A stretch of DNA of 64,000 nt from Warburgia ugandensis (taxonomy: Eukaryota; Streptophyta; Magnoliopsida; Canellales; Canellaceae), in assembly GCA_035236585.1 (NCBI GenBank), contig CP141126.1, positions 15,591,001 through 15,655,000 of the forward strand. Reading direction: 5' to 3'. Positions 1 through 12,093 of the stretch are shown piece by piece. The stretch's first letter is position 1, and every line of letters begins with the position of its first letter. The position numbers were made by a program, and so were the translations under genes. The notes below the pieces were generated by a model that made no database searches, was not told the origin of the DNA, and was given only the letters and a program-made list of their open reading frames with translations.

Positions 1-643
1 AATAGGATAATTAAGAAAAAATTTATTAAAAGAACCAAAGAGGTAAATCATCCAAAACAATGGGATTACCATTAAATAAATTCTTATTAAAAAATCTCCA
101 AACGTACAACTAAAAGAGAAGTTAGCCATTAATTAATAATCAAAATCAGTTTTGTGGGTTATGGATTGACCAACAGAAAATTGATGAACAAAAAATAATA
201 TCGCCCGAAAGGAAGAAAAAAATATAATAAGACAATTAACAGGCCCTCAGAGTGACTCTAGATTGAAACTTAAACGAAGATGGATCTAATTTTCATGAAG
301 GGACTTGTATTCATTACCCGTTTAGTAATCTCTCATAATGGAGTTATTTTATGAACGAATCCTATAACATGCATGAGAGCAGATGTGGAAGTGGGAGGGC
401 TTGTTTAATCACTAAACTTTCTGTATGTATAGTCAAGACGATCTGCAAGAGAGAGAGGTGTAATATGCGAGAACATTAACCTTTTCGCACATATCCCTTA
501 AAAGTATGATAAACATTATTATTTCATTATTTCCCATAATATCATTTTATTTTTTTCAAATTTATAATATTAAACGCTACATTTCTGTGATATATTTCTG
601 AACAACATCTTAGTTTGTCTAATCTCATCCTTTTGCTACCTGT
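1..643. other. AT-rich intergenic or intronic DNA, nothing recognised
   Basis: I see no open frame with recognisable content and no repeat in this stretch. It lies on the 3' side of the CTR9 pseudogene (minus strand), so it may be former intron or downstream sequence of that gene. Confidence 0.5.
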
Positions 644-659
644 ACTCTTCTTTTAGTAT

Positions 660-838
660 TGGGAGTCTTGGTGCAATAGTAGAGTTCTCGTCGTATGATC
701 TTGAAGTCACGGGTTCAAGGCATGGAAACAGCCTCTTACAAAAATGCAAGGTAAGACTGTATACTAATGGCCCTTGTGGTCCGCTCCTTCCCCAACCTTG
801 CATATGCAGAGCCTTGTTTACCGTGGGGCTGCCCTTTA
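660..838 (+). mobile_element. Au-like SINE
   Basis: The element begins with a tRNA-like head (GTGCAATAGTAGAG, then a box-B-like GGTTCAAGG around 712-720). It continues with the family body (AACAGCCTCTTACAAAAATG) and ends in a reverse-complemented GGGCAGCC-type tail, GGGGCTGCCCTTT. Imperfect 16-bp target-site duplications flank it: ACTCTTCTTTTAGTAT at 644-659 and ACTCTTCTCTTAATAT at 839-854. The same body occurs at least seven more times in the window, mostly on the other strand. Assignment to the Au SINE family is from memory of its consensus; the repeat itself and its duplication are seen directly. Confidence 0.85.
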
Positions 839-979
839 ACTCTTCTCTTAATATATGGTACTATAACAAATTTGTAGTACACCTAAACTCAACTCCATCT
901 GAAAACCAAATACTCTGATTTCCCGCCTTTAAGTGGAGAATAATAAATCATTGTATGATTTATGAAACAAAACACTGAC

Positions 980-3797
980 CTGAACTTTCCTTTGCTTTTC
1001 AGCCTTTTGCGGGCCTCCTCAGCCAAGCTAACCTGGCGAGCAACTTCTAATCTCTGACAATTCTGCTGCTGTTCACGCTCAGCTGCATCAAAATGAACTT
1101 TAGCAGCATATGGTAAATGTTTGCAATATCCAACATCGATCTATATTTTCTTCTCATCGAAACCATGAATCTGGTAGCTGGTCAGATAACTGACAGGATA
1201 CACCGACAGCATTTTTCAGTTCGGCAACTGTTGATTGCATCCACAAACTTAAGGAGTGCGGCAAGAAAATATGATAAGACATGAATGACTAGAAGGTGTG
1301 GAACACAACCCAGCAATATCAAGGTGCAGCAAGGGAAAGCGACGCAGTAAAAAAAAATTAATTTCAACAGAAACTGATTTATTACAGTACAAAACTGATG
1401 TGAAATTAAACAACTGCGAATGTTTGTCGACAATAAAAATTTCTGCAGACCTCAAATGATGATGATACCAGGTGATTTAGAACAGAATGACAGAAGAAAC
1501 CCCCAGATAGGGGGATACAAACATGTCAGACCCATCAAAGTTTTGGTGCTTTCTCATTTAAATGTAAGCACGAATGATGAAGTGCTCAACTAGAAAGGCA
1601 TTTAGGTACAAAATCAGATAAGAAAAACTAAAAATCGCATATAGTTCATAACCAACTGGATTTACTGGATCTAGTAAATGGCCCTAGTTGTGATATGTAG
1701 AATAATAGATGATAATGCTTGCCACATAAAAATGGTGTTCTCGACAGTAAATAACAAAGCGTCCTGGATCTATTAGAAGATATAGACAGAGATTGACGGT
1801 AACACAATAACTGAAGCTAATGTGTCTAAAAATTTGTGTCCTTAACCTATTTTATGTGATCAAAGAATCTGTGCACATAATTTTGCACAATGAAAAGAGC
1901 CTCTGAAACCACTTTCAGGTTGTTCTTTAATATTAGTGATATAATGTTTAACGTGCCCAAATGGGTATCTTTGCTTGTAGGAACATGTTTATAAATCCCT
2001 CCTTACTATGATCAAGCTGCAATGCAGGAGAAAGAAAATTGCAAAGTTCCTTACTGAACTATAGAAGAGTGAAACTGGAGTACCTCATCTGCAGATCTTT
2101 CTTCTTTTTTTTTCTTTTTCTTTTTTGCTGATAACTTGTGCATAGCAACACCTGTACCAAACCGTAGTGTATAATTTGAGGGTGCCAAGTGGATTGCTCT
2201 TAGCATCGTTTTCTCGCAGTCTTGCCATTGTTCAGCCTTATAATGAGTCCGAGCTAGATAGAGAAGAAATTGACTCTGTACTGTATTAAGACTTCCTCAA
2301 ACAATTCTGACACTGCAAATTGCAAATCGCAAAGGAATATCACCACAAATGCGAGCATAAATTCTTAGAAAGGGAATGACACACTTGCCATTTTCACAGC
2401 CAAGGCAAATGACCTTGCGCATAGTAGGCGTGTGCCAGATTAATCCATACATCTGGCATCTGAACAAAGGCACTTCCACTGGCAGCTTCTTGAACCTAAG
2501 TTTCAGAGTTAGTGGCACTCCAACGTGGATTACAGATCGTAAATGACTAATAGAAGTAAGCAAAAAAGAAAACATTCACGGCCAACCTGCGCAAATATAT
2601 CTTTGGAAACATCAAAGTGACCTTTTTCTGCCAAGACAACTGCAGCACCATTGGCAGCATACAAGTTCCCAGGACGCTGAAAAAGGACCCGTCTAGAAGA
2701 AGAATGAGAGATTCATCATTTACTATGACCAAATCCAGGAAGAAGAATATAAAAAAAGCGAACAGAAAGAACAACAAAATTGGATTGACTTTTAGTTCGA
2801 ACTGAAAACAAAATGAATGCATGAAAAGCAATTATCCCACAAAAAAAAGACAAGGAATTAAATTAGAACAAGCTCTACATTATGCATGAGTTAGGTAAAC
2901 TTATGAATTAGAGCAGGGACTGACATACCAAGAAGCTAGATTTGCTGATAAATTAAAAATTAACGAGGCATACATTGGACGAACGACAAGGGACGGCAGT
3001 AGGAGGGACACATGAACTGCAGCAGTTTCCTCAGTGCCCTTAATAATGACACTAAATTAATTTTAATAAAGGAGATGGTTGAGGAACTGTACAGGCTACG
3101 TGACATAAAGCAGATGCCATGAGTTGGCACATGCGTCACATACTGGTCTTGTGTCCCTACTCCATCTCTTTTTAATGAGCTCTGATTAGGTGGCACCTGC
3201 TTTACGGCAGCGTTTGCTCTGGTTTCCTGGTCCCGCATCTTCATAACCTTTTTCTAATATCATTAATCAGATATAAAGGATTTCAAATAATAGCAGAAGA
3301 CCAAGAAGAGGGCCAAGGGCCATTGTTCAGCTTGACAGCTGGGATCGTTACGATTACTGGAAAGCTACCGCAGCAGACAATTACTACAATATGTAATGCA
3401 AAGTGGCTCTTCAAAGGTGGAAGCTACAAACCGAGGTGATGGATAACAACTCTTTCTTATCCTATCTAATGACCTCAGTAAATAATTAACCATCCAATGA
3501 CTAGAAGGCATAAAAGCACCAATCTGACTCCCAGATTTCATTAAGAAATACAACTTGAACGGGTTATTTGTAACATGTGCATGCAAAGTTGTAGAAGAAT
3601 AATCTTGAGACTCAGAAGCTCACAATCTAACCTTTATTTTATTGGTTAGAAGTTCATAGAAATAATTACATAGTTGTTCAGAAAATGGTACTTACAAAAC
3701 TAAAACGCTTGTCAGTGAATCATACTTTCGTGTAGAGTTCCTTGGCTTTTTCAAGATGGGTGGCTTCCAATTTTGAACCTTTCATTGTATCAAATCT
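980..3797 (-). pseudogene. CTR9: CTR9/VIP6 (PAF1 complex) gene fragment, broken
   Basis: Five exon-like pieces on the minus strand read as the TPR-repeat and C-terminal part of plant CTR9 (VIP6/ELF8), a scaffold of the PAF1 transcription-elongation complex. They are about 3726-3797 (KLEATHLEKAKELYTK), 2587-2692 (NLYAANGAAVVLAEKG), 2389-2495 (FVQMPDVWINLAHAYYAQG), 2084-2312 (RAIHLAPSNYTLRF) and 980-about 1247 (ARQVSLAEEAR). Splice sites still sit between them, so this is a duplicated gene with introns and not a retrocopy. It is broken in several ways: a one-base loss after YYAQGH shifts the frame, TAA at 2286-2288 interrupts the exon after NCLRKS, TAG at 1141-1143 follows DEKKI, and another one-base loss lies near the 3' end of the last piece. 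A run of lysines replaces the normal sequence near 2105-2130. N-terminal exons are absent between 3.8 and 5.8 kb; 3' exons are absent or lie left of the window. Confidence 0.85.
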
Positions 3798-5814
3798 ATA
3801 AGCAAAGCGTGTCCAAGTTAGAAAGGTACATGCGATCAATTATATATAATAATACCTTTCTAAGTTGGACTATGCTAGGTTAAAAGAACAAAAGATAAGT
3901 ATTTGTGAGAGTTTATTTCTTTCTAGTTATACCTTAGTTTTATTTTATTACCTAATTTTAGTAGTTTTCTTGACAACAAAAGAATGTCAGGATTACGAAT
4001 CTCATCACTTGTGTTATCCTATGAAAAATAGTGCATTTAGATAAGCGTAACTCCCAAACCTACAAAAATGAAGTTGCTATACAAGCTGCTCCTCGAATAC
4101 TAAGGGAATGGGCAACAAGGAAAAACACTGTGGTTGAGTAAAGGACCAATGTGTGTTGTTACTCCTTCCAAATACTTTAGTTGAGAGAATCAACAACGAC
4201 TTGAATTTGACAAGAATGAGTTGTACAAAAAGATAAAAGCAAAAGTGACAAAGTATCTAGAAAAGAGATGTATGAGAAGTTAAAGAGGGATTTAATGGGG
4301 GAGCTTTAGAATGCGAAATGTTATAGTTAAGAGACAATTTGTACTATCCCTAAACTCTAGTCACATACTGTTTGTTATTCTCCTATTGAGGAAGATCAAG
4401 AAGAGCTACCTACACCCTTTGGATAGGAAAATCCAATCAATGAGGCTCCTCATCCCCTTTTATGTAAGTCATTAATGTCAGCACACACTAAGCAAGTGTG
4501 TATTGATATGGTCTATCAAAATAATGCCCATCTACCATTTTCAATAGAAATAAACAATATTTATACCATTAGGATGCCATTGGATGTCATGTCGCTTGGG
4601 CAGAATGATATGTCATTCCCCAAATTTTAAGATATATATGTTGTTATACCACCATCTTTAAAAATAGTTTTTAGAAACCTTAATTTAATTATTTATTATC
4701 TACAGCTAATGTTCATTAAAAGAAGTAGCATGCGACATCAAGGCCAACCTCCTCATCACCAACACTTGTCATCCTAATGATCATTCTGTGACTAGTATTT
4801 ATATTCATTTTCATGATAAAATTAAATAAGTCTTAATGAAATTTTTTATATTGATTAATATCTTTGCAACTTCACAGCTATGATCTAGTGATTGGCTGAA
4901 AGTTCTATTCGACATGCCTCTTACCTTGAAGACCCTTTACAAGCTCACATGGATAATTAACCCCACATGGATAGAGCCCAGAGTGCTTGGCGATAAAGGA
5001 GTTGAAATATTATTCATGAGTGAGGACCTCATAAAATTTTATAAATGGTATGAACTCAAACATTTACACATTGTCTCTTTTATTGTGTATTTAAATATAT
5101 GCTTCATTAATCAAAAGTGATAAATAATAATTATTTTCCCCCAATATAGAGATCAAAGGTCAAAGATTTTTACCTATTCCTTGACCCTTTTGTCATTTTT
5201 GGACTGACAGAGCAATGACTTATGGAGAGGCGAGCAGATGAATTTTACTAAGGTTCTTCTGTATCTCAAAGGGGTAAGCCTTAATGATTCCTTACAATAG
5301 CTCATAAGTTTTTACTAGTTTTCCTTCCAAATTATGTTATAGACACATAATTTTAACAATTGTAAATTTTATTATAATTTATATTATTACGTATATAGGT
5401 CCCATTAGATGCTACTGATTCTTAATATACATTGTGGGCATGCATTATTTTTTTATTCATGTCAAGCGCACATTCTTGCCCCACTAATGAAATCATAAGT
5501 ATGTAACTTTTAATCTTTTTATACATTATAGTAGTTTAGTAACTGATATCTGATCTTTTATTTATTACTAAATGCAATTAAATTATAAATTTGAAGTGCA
5601 TGGTATAAAATGGGCTAAACTAACCAAGAACATAAACCTACCAAAACTCACTTGAGAAAAGGTCAACATATTGAAAACTAGTTAATTACTCTATGTATAA
5701 ACTACAATTACAATTAGACATGATACTTATTAATTCTTCTTTCTTTTTTGTGCAGTGCCCTAAAAAAAATCGAATTAGGAGTGTGGATACTTTATTTTGA
5801 GTGTGGATACTATA
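3798..5814. other. Gene-free AT-rich stretch
   Basis: No frame here resembles a known protein and no intact repeat is visible. A GAGTGTGGATACT motif occurs twice close together near 5780-5810, just before recognisable copia sequence begins. The stretch probably contains decayed transposon sequence, but nothing in it can be named. Confidence 0.4.
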
Positions 5815-6208
5815 TTTCTCCTTATACTTTACTAACTCAAATAATTCAACTTTGTTTATAGAAACTCTTAGGTCTAATTGACATTCCAGAAAGTATGCAT
5901 CCCTATTTTTAATGACTCTCACTGAGAGCAATGCACAACAATTACCCTATAAAGTTACACTTCATAGTCTAAGGGTCTAGTTTAGACCTATTCTAGTTTT
6001 ATACTCTTACGTAAGCATTAGTACCTCATACTCTAAAATTACTTATATCTAGTTTTCTACTAATCCATAATTAATAGGATGTTACTTTTACTGCTTTTAG
6101 AGGTATCATTCCAAGAATATATACATTGTAATGGATAGTGCCTCTCCAAAATTGAGTTCCCCACTCGGAATGGTTCAATAAACTTCAAACTATATCCAAC
6201 AAGGTGTG
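5815..6208 (-). mobile_element. Ty1/copia element 1, left piece (decayed)
   Basis: This stretch is visibly similar, base for base over long runs, to 37.88-38.35 kb, the region just after the integrase core of copia element 2. Both share a TTTCTCCTTA block and an AGAAAGTA block, then text around CCATAATTAATAGG/CCATAACACATAAGG. The reading strand is minus. Similarity stops at about 6208, exactly where a long solo LTR begins, and resumes at about 16229. The element was therefore split by that insertion. Frames are full of stops, and no left LTR was recognised. Confidence 0.65.
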
Positions 6209-7171
6209 TGTGATGTCTTAGGTTTTTATAATACTTTAAAAAAATTTTAAATGTGGGGCCCCAAGTTTGAAAACAATTTAGAAAACAAATAGCGAAAATA
6301 TTTTCAATAAAAATTGTTTTAGAACCTCGAGTGTGAACCTTCAACTCGCTATTTATTCATTTATAATTTAGTCTAATTTTTAAATGTCAAAAAACTCGAA
6401 TAAAATTTTCAAGTAAACCATTTAGAAATATATTTACTTCTTCAGTATCCATCTAGTCAATAGCCATAGTCCCTGCATCACTGCAAATAAAAGTCCAAAT
6501 ACACAATGTACACATATAATCCAAGCATGAATAAAATGTACCCTCAACAAAAAATGTCTCAATCAGCTACTTGCTTGATCCTTCTTCACTCCCATCTGTC
6601 TTTCTTATTCTTTAAGACATTGCAAAAACTGTGCAATGCCTCAATAAGCTAAGCTTGGTAGGTATGTAGACATTTAATAATAATAATAATGACTTGAGGA
6701 AATAAACATGCAATACATGGTCTAGGTGCTATAAGTCTCAAAAAGCATGTCATAAGTAGTTTCCACATAAAAATAGAGCTAATATGATTTCCAATAATAG
6801 TGATAAATAAGGGAGAGATAAAACATGGTGATAATACAAAGCATCAAGGCTCATGAATATATTAATACATGGTGTTTAAAACTCAAGAATATCTTAATAT
6901 AAATATACATGTCATCAATGATGGGCACCCTAACACGCGGGTCCCATGAGTATACCATACAATCATATGTTAAGTCATGAGCACTCATACCAATCTTCAG
7001 GAGTCGTTATGCCATGGGTATATAAGGATAAATATATCCTAGTGTACTTATAGTGCTGCATGAAAATAAAGAACAACCACATAGATGGCTATGTTGCTGT
7101 GATAACCAACTCCTTAGTCTATCAACCATCACTCCTCATGACACCAAAATGAGAGACTAAGTGTTCATCCT

Positions 7172-10074
7172 TGTAACACACCGGGTTTTTAAGACATTTT
7201 TTTATATAATAATAATAGCATTTTTAAAAAGAGCATTTGGGATCCCATGAGAAAAGTTTTATTTATCATTTTACTAAAACATTTCTTAAAAATTTCGGGT
7301 GTTAGTTTTCCTTTCTCAAAATAGCATACATATAATTTAAAACATAAATAAATTTTTTATGATAATAGATTTAAAACAATACTCGTATCAATCAACGTCA
7401 AATGAATCAGTGCCTTTATTTTGAATCAAATAAATATCCAAAACACAATAATAATATGGCCCAGGGTATATCCATCATAACATCCCATATAAATGTCCAA
7501 CATATGTCTAAACATCTCAATCAAATCCATAAAATAAAAGTATACAGTCCATAATTAAATTCAAATGATATCCTGTTTATTGACTCACATCACTGTCTAA
7601 AATTATAGATAAAAGGATCTCCTGCAGCTCTCATGGTTTCTCAACGACCTTGCCTTTCCTGTTATCGCGCTCAAGATCTAAGGCATTGCAAAACAAAGCA
7701 ATGCCTCAATAAGCTATCGCTTGTGTAAGTACATAGACAATTAATGTAATAAAATGAAATAAATGAATAACAGTACTGATAAAATAAAAGGTCTATCATC
7801 TATAAAGATAGAAGTATCATAAGTCATGCCAACATAATGCCAATTTATTCCATATGCTAAAACATCATTTCACGGAGTTAAAACATGACATGAATGAATG
7901 TAAATGAGCATATAATAAGAATAATGGTACCCTAAGGAAATAGGTCCCACAATATCGCATTAATATCATTGATCATGAGTACTCATAGTCAACCTCTGAG
8001 TGTCGTCATATCCAGGCATGCCATCCATAATCATGCTCATCATACACGCACACATAATAAAAATGTGGGCCATCATGCTGCAGTGGCAACCCTCCATGGG
8101 TCTCAACCACTGCCGCTCTCTGTCGACACCATAATGGGAGACTTAGTGTCTGTCCCCATGGAAAAGCCCAGACCGGTAGTGTGGACTATCCATGTTACCA
8201 AACCCCTACCGAATGCCATCTATGGGCAGGTGTCTATCATATCACAATCTCGAAAGGTGGGTAGCTAGCCCTATCCCTCCTAACATGACGCCCACCGGGT
8301 GAGAGCACCCGTCATCAAATATAAAAACACGGAAATCATATGTATATGCTAAAGCTCAAGAGTACTCGTAGCTCACAATCCCCAAGACATGCCCCTCATC
8401 CTAGGGTTAGCCTATCAAAGGACCAGCTAACAAGCATCTATTCTTATTTCCATGTCAATTCATGCATTTCCAATATATATAAGAAAGAATTCTTTATTTA
8501 AGCATAATTAATTAATATCGTGATCATAAAAACATTTGTCATGAGTTTATTCAATAAAAGATTTCAATTTGTAATAACCATAATATACTCAAAGTCTCAT
8601 GAAATTAATGGCAAATAATAAATGCAATTTAAAATACAATCATGCATGATGCTATGTTTATGCATGGTGTTAAAATTAAGGCAAATCATTAATTGTCATC
8701 ACCTACCTCAATATGAGACCACTTAGCTTGCTAATAATCCCTTTAACTCGTATGTTCAAGTGCACCTGTACATGTCACATCACTATTTTAAAAATTTTCT
8801 AAATTAAAAGTGGTCATTTATAAGTTTTTAAGTTAAAACTAGGTCCACGTCATCAATACAGTCACAACGCCTCTTTCGGAACGTGACTTGAACTCCCATA
8901 GCTCCCAAAAATCAATTTTTAGTGAAAATACTCACAAAATGGGTTTGACCGTCCATCATAGGTAGTTTATACCAGTGGCGCTGGTTTACGCCGGTTTATA
9001 CCAACGTAAACTGGCGTCACGAAGACGCCCGCCACCGTGAAACACCTCAGGGATGCGTCGCGTGCGTCTTCGGCACCGTGACGCACCGCCGCATGCGTCA
9101 CGGTCGCCAGGATGCCACACCTCCCGACCCACTGTGACAACCCTCCCAACAACTCCAGCGGGCCCGCAGAGACGTGCGCTCATCGTGCATCTCCATCGAG
9201 CGTCCCGGCATCAGCGCCAGGGAGCCGACGCGGTCGCTGCTGTCGGAGAAGACGACCGGATTCCGGTCATCTCTGGCAAGCCTACAAACCACCAAATTGA
9301 GCGATTTTTGCGTCATTTTTCTCAGAATTTCCTTTAGATTTCATTTATACCCTCCTTTTTCTTTGATTCTTCCAAAAACTATGTTTTTTATGCAATTATT
9401 CTCAAGTTCCTAAAAATTTCCCTATGTACTGGTTTTCACGTTTTCTGGAGAAACCAACCGTTGGATCTCTCCCAAATTTAAAGGGTTTATCCTTGGGTCT
9501 ATCATGCACTAGATGGACGGTCCGATTTGCAAGAGGATGTGGTTTCGTCTATGAAATCATGCTTCAATAGTCGCGTGCACAGGGTTCCCAGGAAAAACGT
9601 GATTTTTTCCTGATTTTTCAAGTATTTCCTATTTGTATTTCTATTATTTTTATACATATAAATTATAAAAATTGAGGGCTTAGAGCTTACTTGGTTTGCT
9701 AGCCGTTGCTTGACGTTGCCAGAGTTCCACTTGCTGAAAAACTTGAATTTTTCAGAGCTAGGGTTTCTAAGTAAAACTCAGTTTTTCCGACGATTTTGCC
9801 AAATTAGGTAGAGGCGTGTAGAAGACAGGGGTGCCATTATCAATTTGGGCCCCTGTGTTATACGTTCTGCCAAATGACTAAAATACCCCTATAACTTCAA
9901 CGGCTCATAACTCCCTTATTTGAGCTCCATTTTTTGCGTTCTTTGTGGCGTTAGAATCCTATCGACGAGCACTTTCAAATTCTTAAGTTTTTAGAATCAA
10001 ATTCGATCTATAAAATTTTAATTTAATTTATTTAATAATTTTCTAATTTATACAAAAAAATTAAGGATATTACA
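7172..10074 (+). mobile_element. Solo LTR 1 (2.9 kb)
   Basis: The sequence runs from TGTAACACACCGGG to TTAAGGATATTACA, with TG...CA ends and a TGTAA/TTACA terminal inverted repeat. Flanking 5-mers are ATCCT (7167-7171) and ATCCC (10075-10079), a target-site duplication with one change. It has no internal coding region, so it is a solo LTR and not a full element. It sits inside an older member of the same family: the flanks GAGACTAAGTGTTCATCC and CTCACGGGCGAGG join up to match the GGGAGACTTAGTGTCTGTCC region within this LTR itself. A hairpin lies at 7681-7706 and a GC-rich block at about 8960-9250. Frames in this interval are not genes. Confidence 0.9.
7681..7706 (+). repeat. Perfect 9-bp hairpin in solo LTR 1
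   Basis: Arms AGGCATTGC and GCAATGCCT flank the loop AAAACAAA. The hairpin lies about 509 bases from the LTR start; homologous hairpins occur at nearly the same offset in the other copies. Confidence 0.85.
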
Positions 10075-12093
10075 ATCCCTCACGGGCGAGGATCAAAACC
10101 GTTGTGTGGACTACCCATGATACCACTCTCTATGATATTTGTCTATATATAGTGAGGGTGTTTATCATCTCATGAAGTCATAGGATGGGTGGTTGACCCT
10201 AAATCCTTCCCATCATAGTGCCCACAGGTAGAAACACCCATCAAAATCTACAAAATCATGAAAATTGCTCAATATCTCAAAGGCGATAAATGAAAACAAA
10301 ATGTCTAATCTACAAAAAAATTATGAGCACTTGTGGCTAGTCATCCTAGAGACTACCTCTCTCTCGGGTTACTTCTTAAGGACCATCCACCAAGCCTCCA
10401 TAGCAAATCCACGAATAAGTATAAGCGATAATTCAAATCATCCAATGTCTCAATATATGATAAGAATATCATCACAAACTAATGTCTTCTATGAATATTG
10501 AAATCATATATTTCCTCTATTGCTTATGAAATAATTATATTTATATAGTAAAAGTCATATGTCTATAAAACCATGAAATTCAAAGTGCTTATACAAGTGT
10601 GAAATGCATACATGTTGGATAATATTCTCATTAAGGTCAAAATATAACAATACATATACATAATATCCATTATAAATATTGAACCAGTGCGATGAAATCT
10701 ATGATTTTAATAGAAAAGATGCTAATATAAAATTTCATCATGTCCCTCAAATGAGGGAAGATCATCTAGAACATGCACTGTTTATAATCTATACAGTCTA
10801 GTATACCCGTTAGATCACATGAACAATATATTGTCACTTATTACTATATATTTATAATTTCTAACCTATATCACTTCAGATCATCCTTAATTTAAATGTT
10901 TTCAAGTTCCTTTATTGCTAATATGGATCTAATTTCTCAAATCCTTTGTTTGATTTTCATATCTTGGTGGTTGATCACAAATCAATGGTGTAAATAGCTT
11001 GATTTCTCTCCAACTACATCAATCAAGATCGCATAAATAGTCCTATTCTCATCTCAATAGTTGATTCATTGATCTATTGCCCAGATCTGATCTTGATTAG
11101 TCCCATCGATGGTTTTGATTATCTCTAAGTTCTAATCTTATTAAATGTGATGTCATTAAGATGACCCAATCACTAGATTAGTTTAATTATTGATTTGATA
11201 TTTGATCTAACTTAATTGTATGTATTTTCTAGGTTTCCTACAATAGTTTCTGCTTAGATTTGATGATCAGATCCTACTTTGATTAGTTCGATCAATGTTT
11301 CTTGTCTTATCCTATGGTCCATATTTATAAATATGGGTTTATTAAGAGTTTTTAACCATTAGATCATTTTGTTTACCTTGTTAAATAATCAATTTAGTCA
11401 TTTGTTAAGATTAAATACTTTTAATTAGGTAAATGTAGGTTGTACAATGTCTAATCTTACTTAATCTAGAGTTTTTAAAATGATCTAACCATTAGGTTGA
11501 TCTCATTACTATCTTGAGTGACTTAACCATCTATGTTTGAGCTTGATATGTCTTGAACCTACATATCTTCAATGTTTTCTCACTTCCAATTGTGTATTAA
11601 TACTTAATCCATTGATCTGATGGTCATATATAATTCTTGATCAGTTACATTCTAGGTTTTTAGTTTATTTGATGGTTCAAATGATGATTTAAGTTTATTT
11701 GGATGATCTAATTATTGGATTAGTTTATTTACTTCACTAGATCATCTAATTGATCAATTCCTAAGGTCTAATCACTTTTAATCTAATAGATCTAAGTTAT
11801 GTCTTAATTATTTTTTTTGTGTCTTAAATCACTTCAAGATGTGCTATGATCTTTTATTTAATTACGTGTTTAGGTTCGTGTCATCTAGATGATTCCAAGT
11901 GATGTCTCGGATCAAAATTTGGATTTGAATAGCCTCTTGAATTGAATATTTTTTGTTTCAGATTGATTTGAACTATTTAAATTCAAATTTTAGTGTAAAT
12001 GGCTCACTAGGGCAGGTTGGATATGCTAAATGGATTCATGGATCCATTAAATGAATCATCCTATCATGAGGACTCATAGGGTCTGTCACGCAC

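Noticed and set aside
7969-8268. HTRTHNKN-containing frame repeated in several LTR copies (also 59584-59904 and 61848-62129)
   Set aside because: It recurs because the LTR recurs. Frames differ by indels between copies and no conserved start or stop exists, so it is not a gene of the element.
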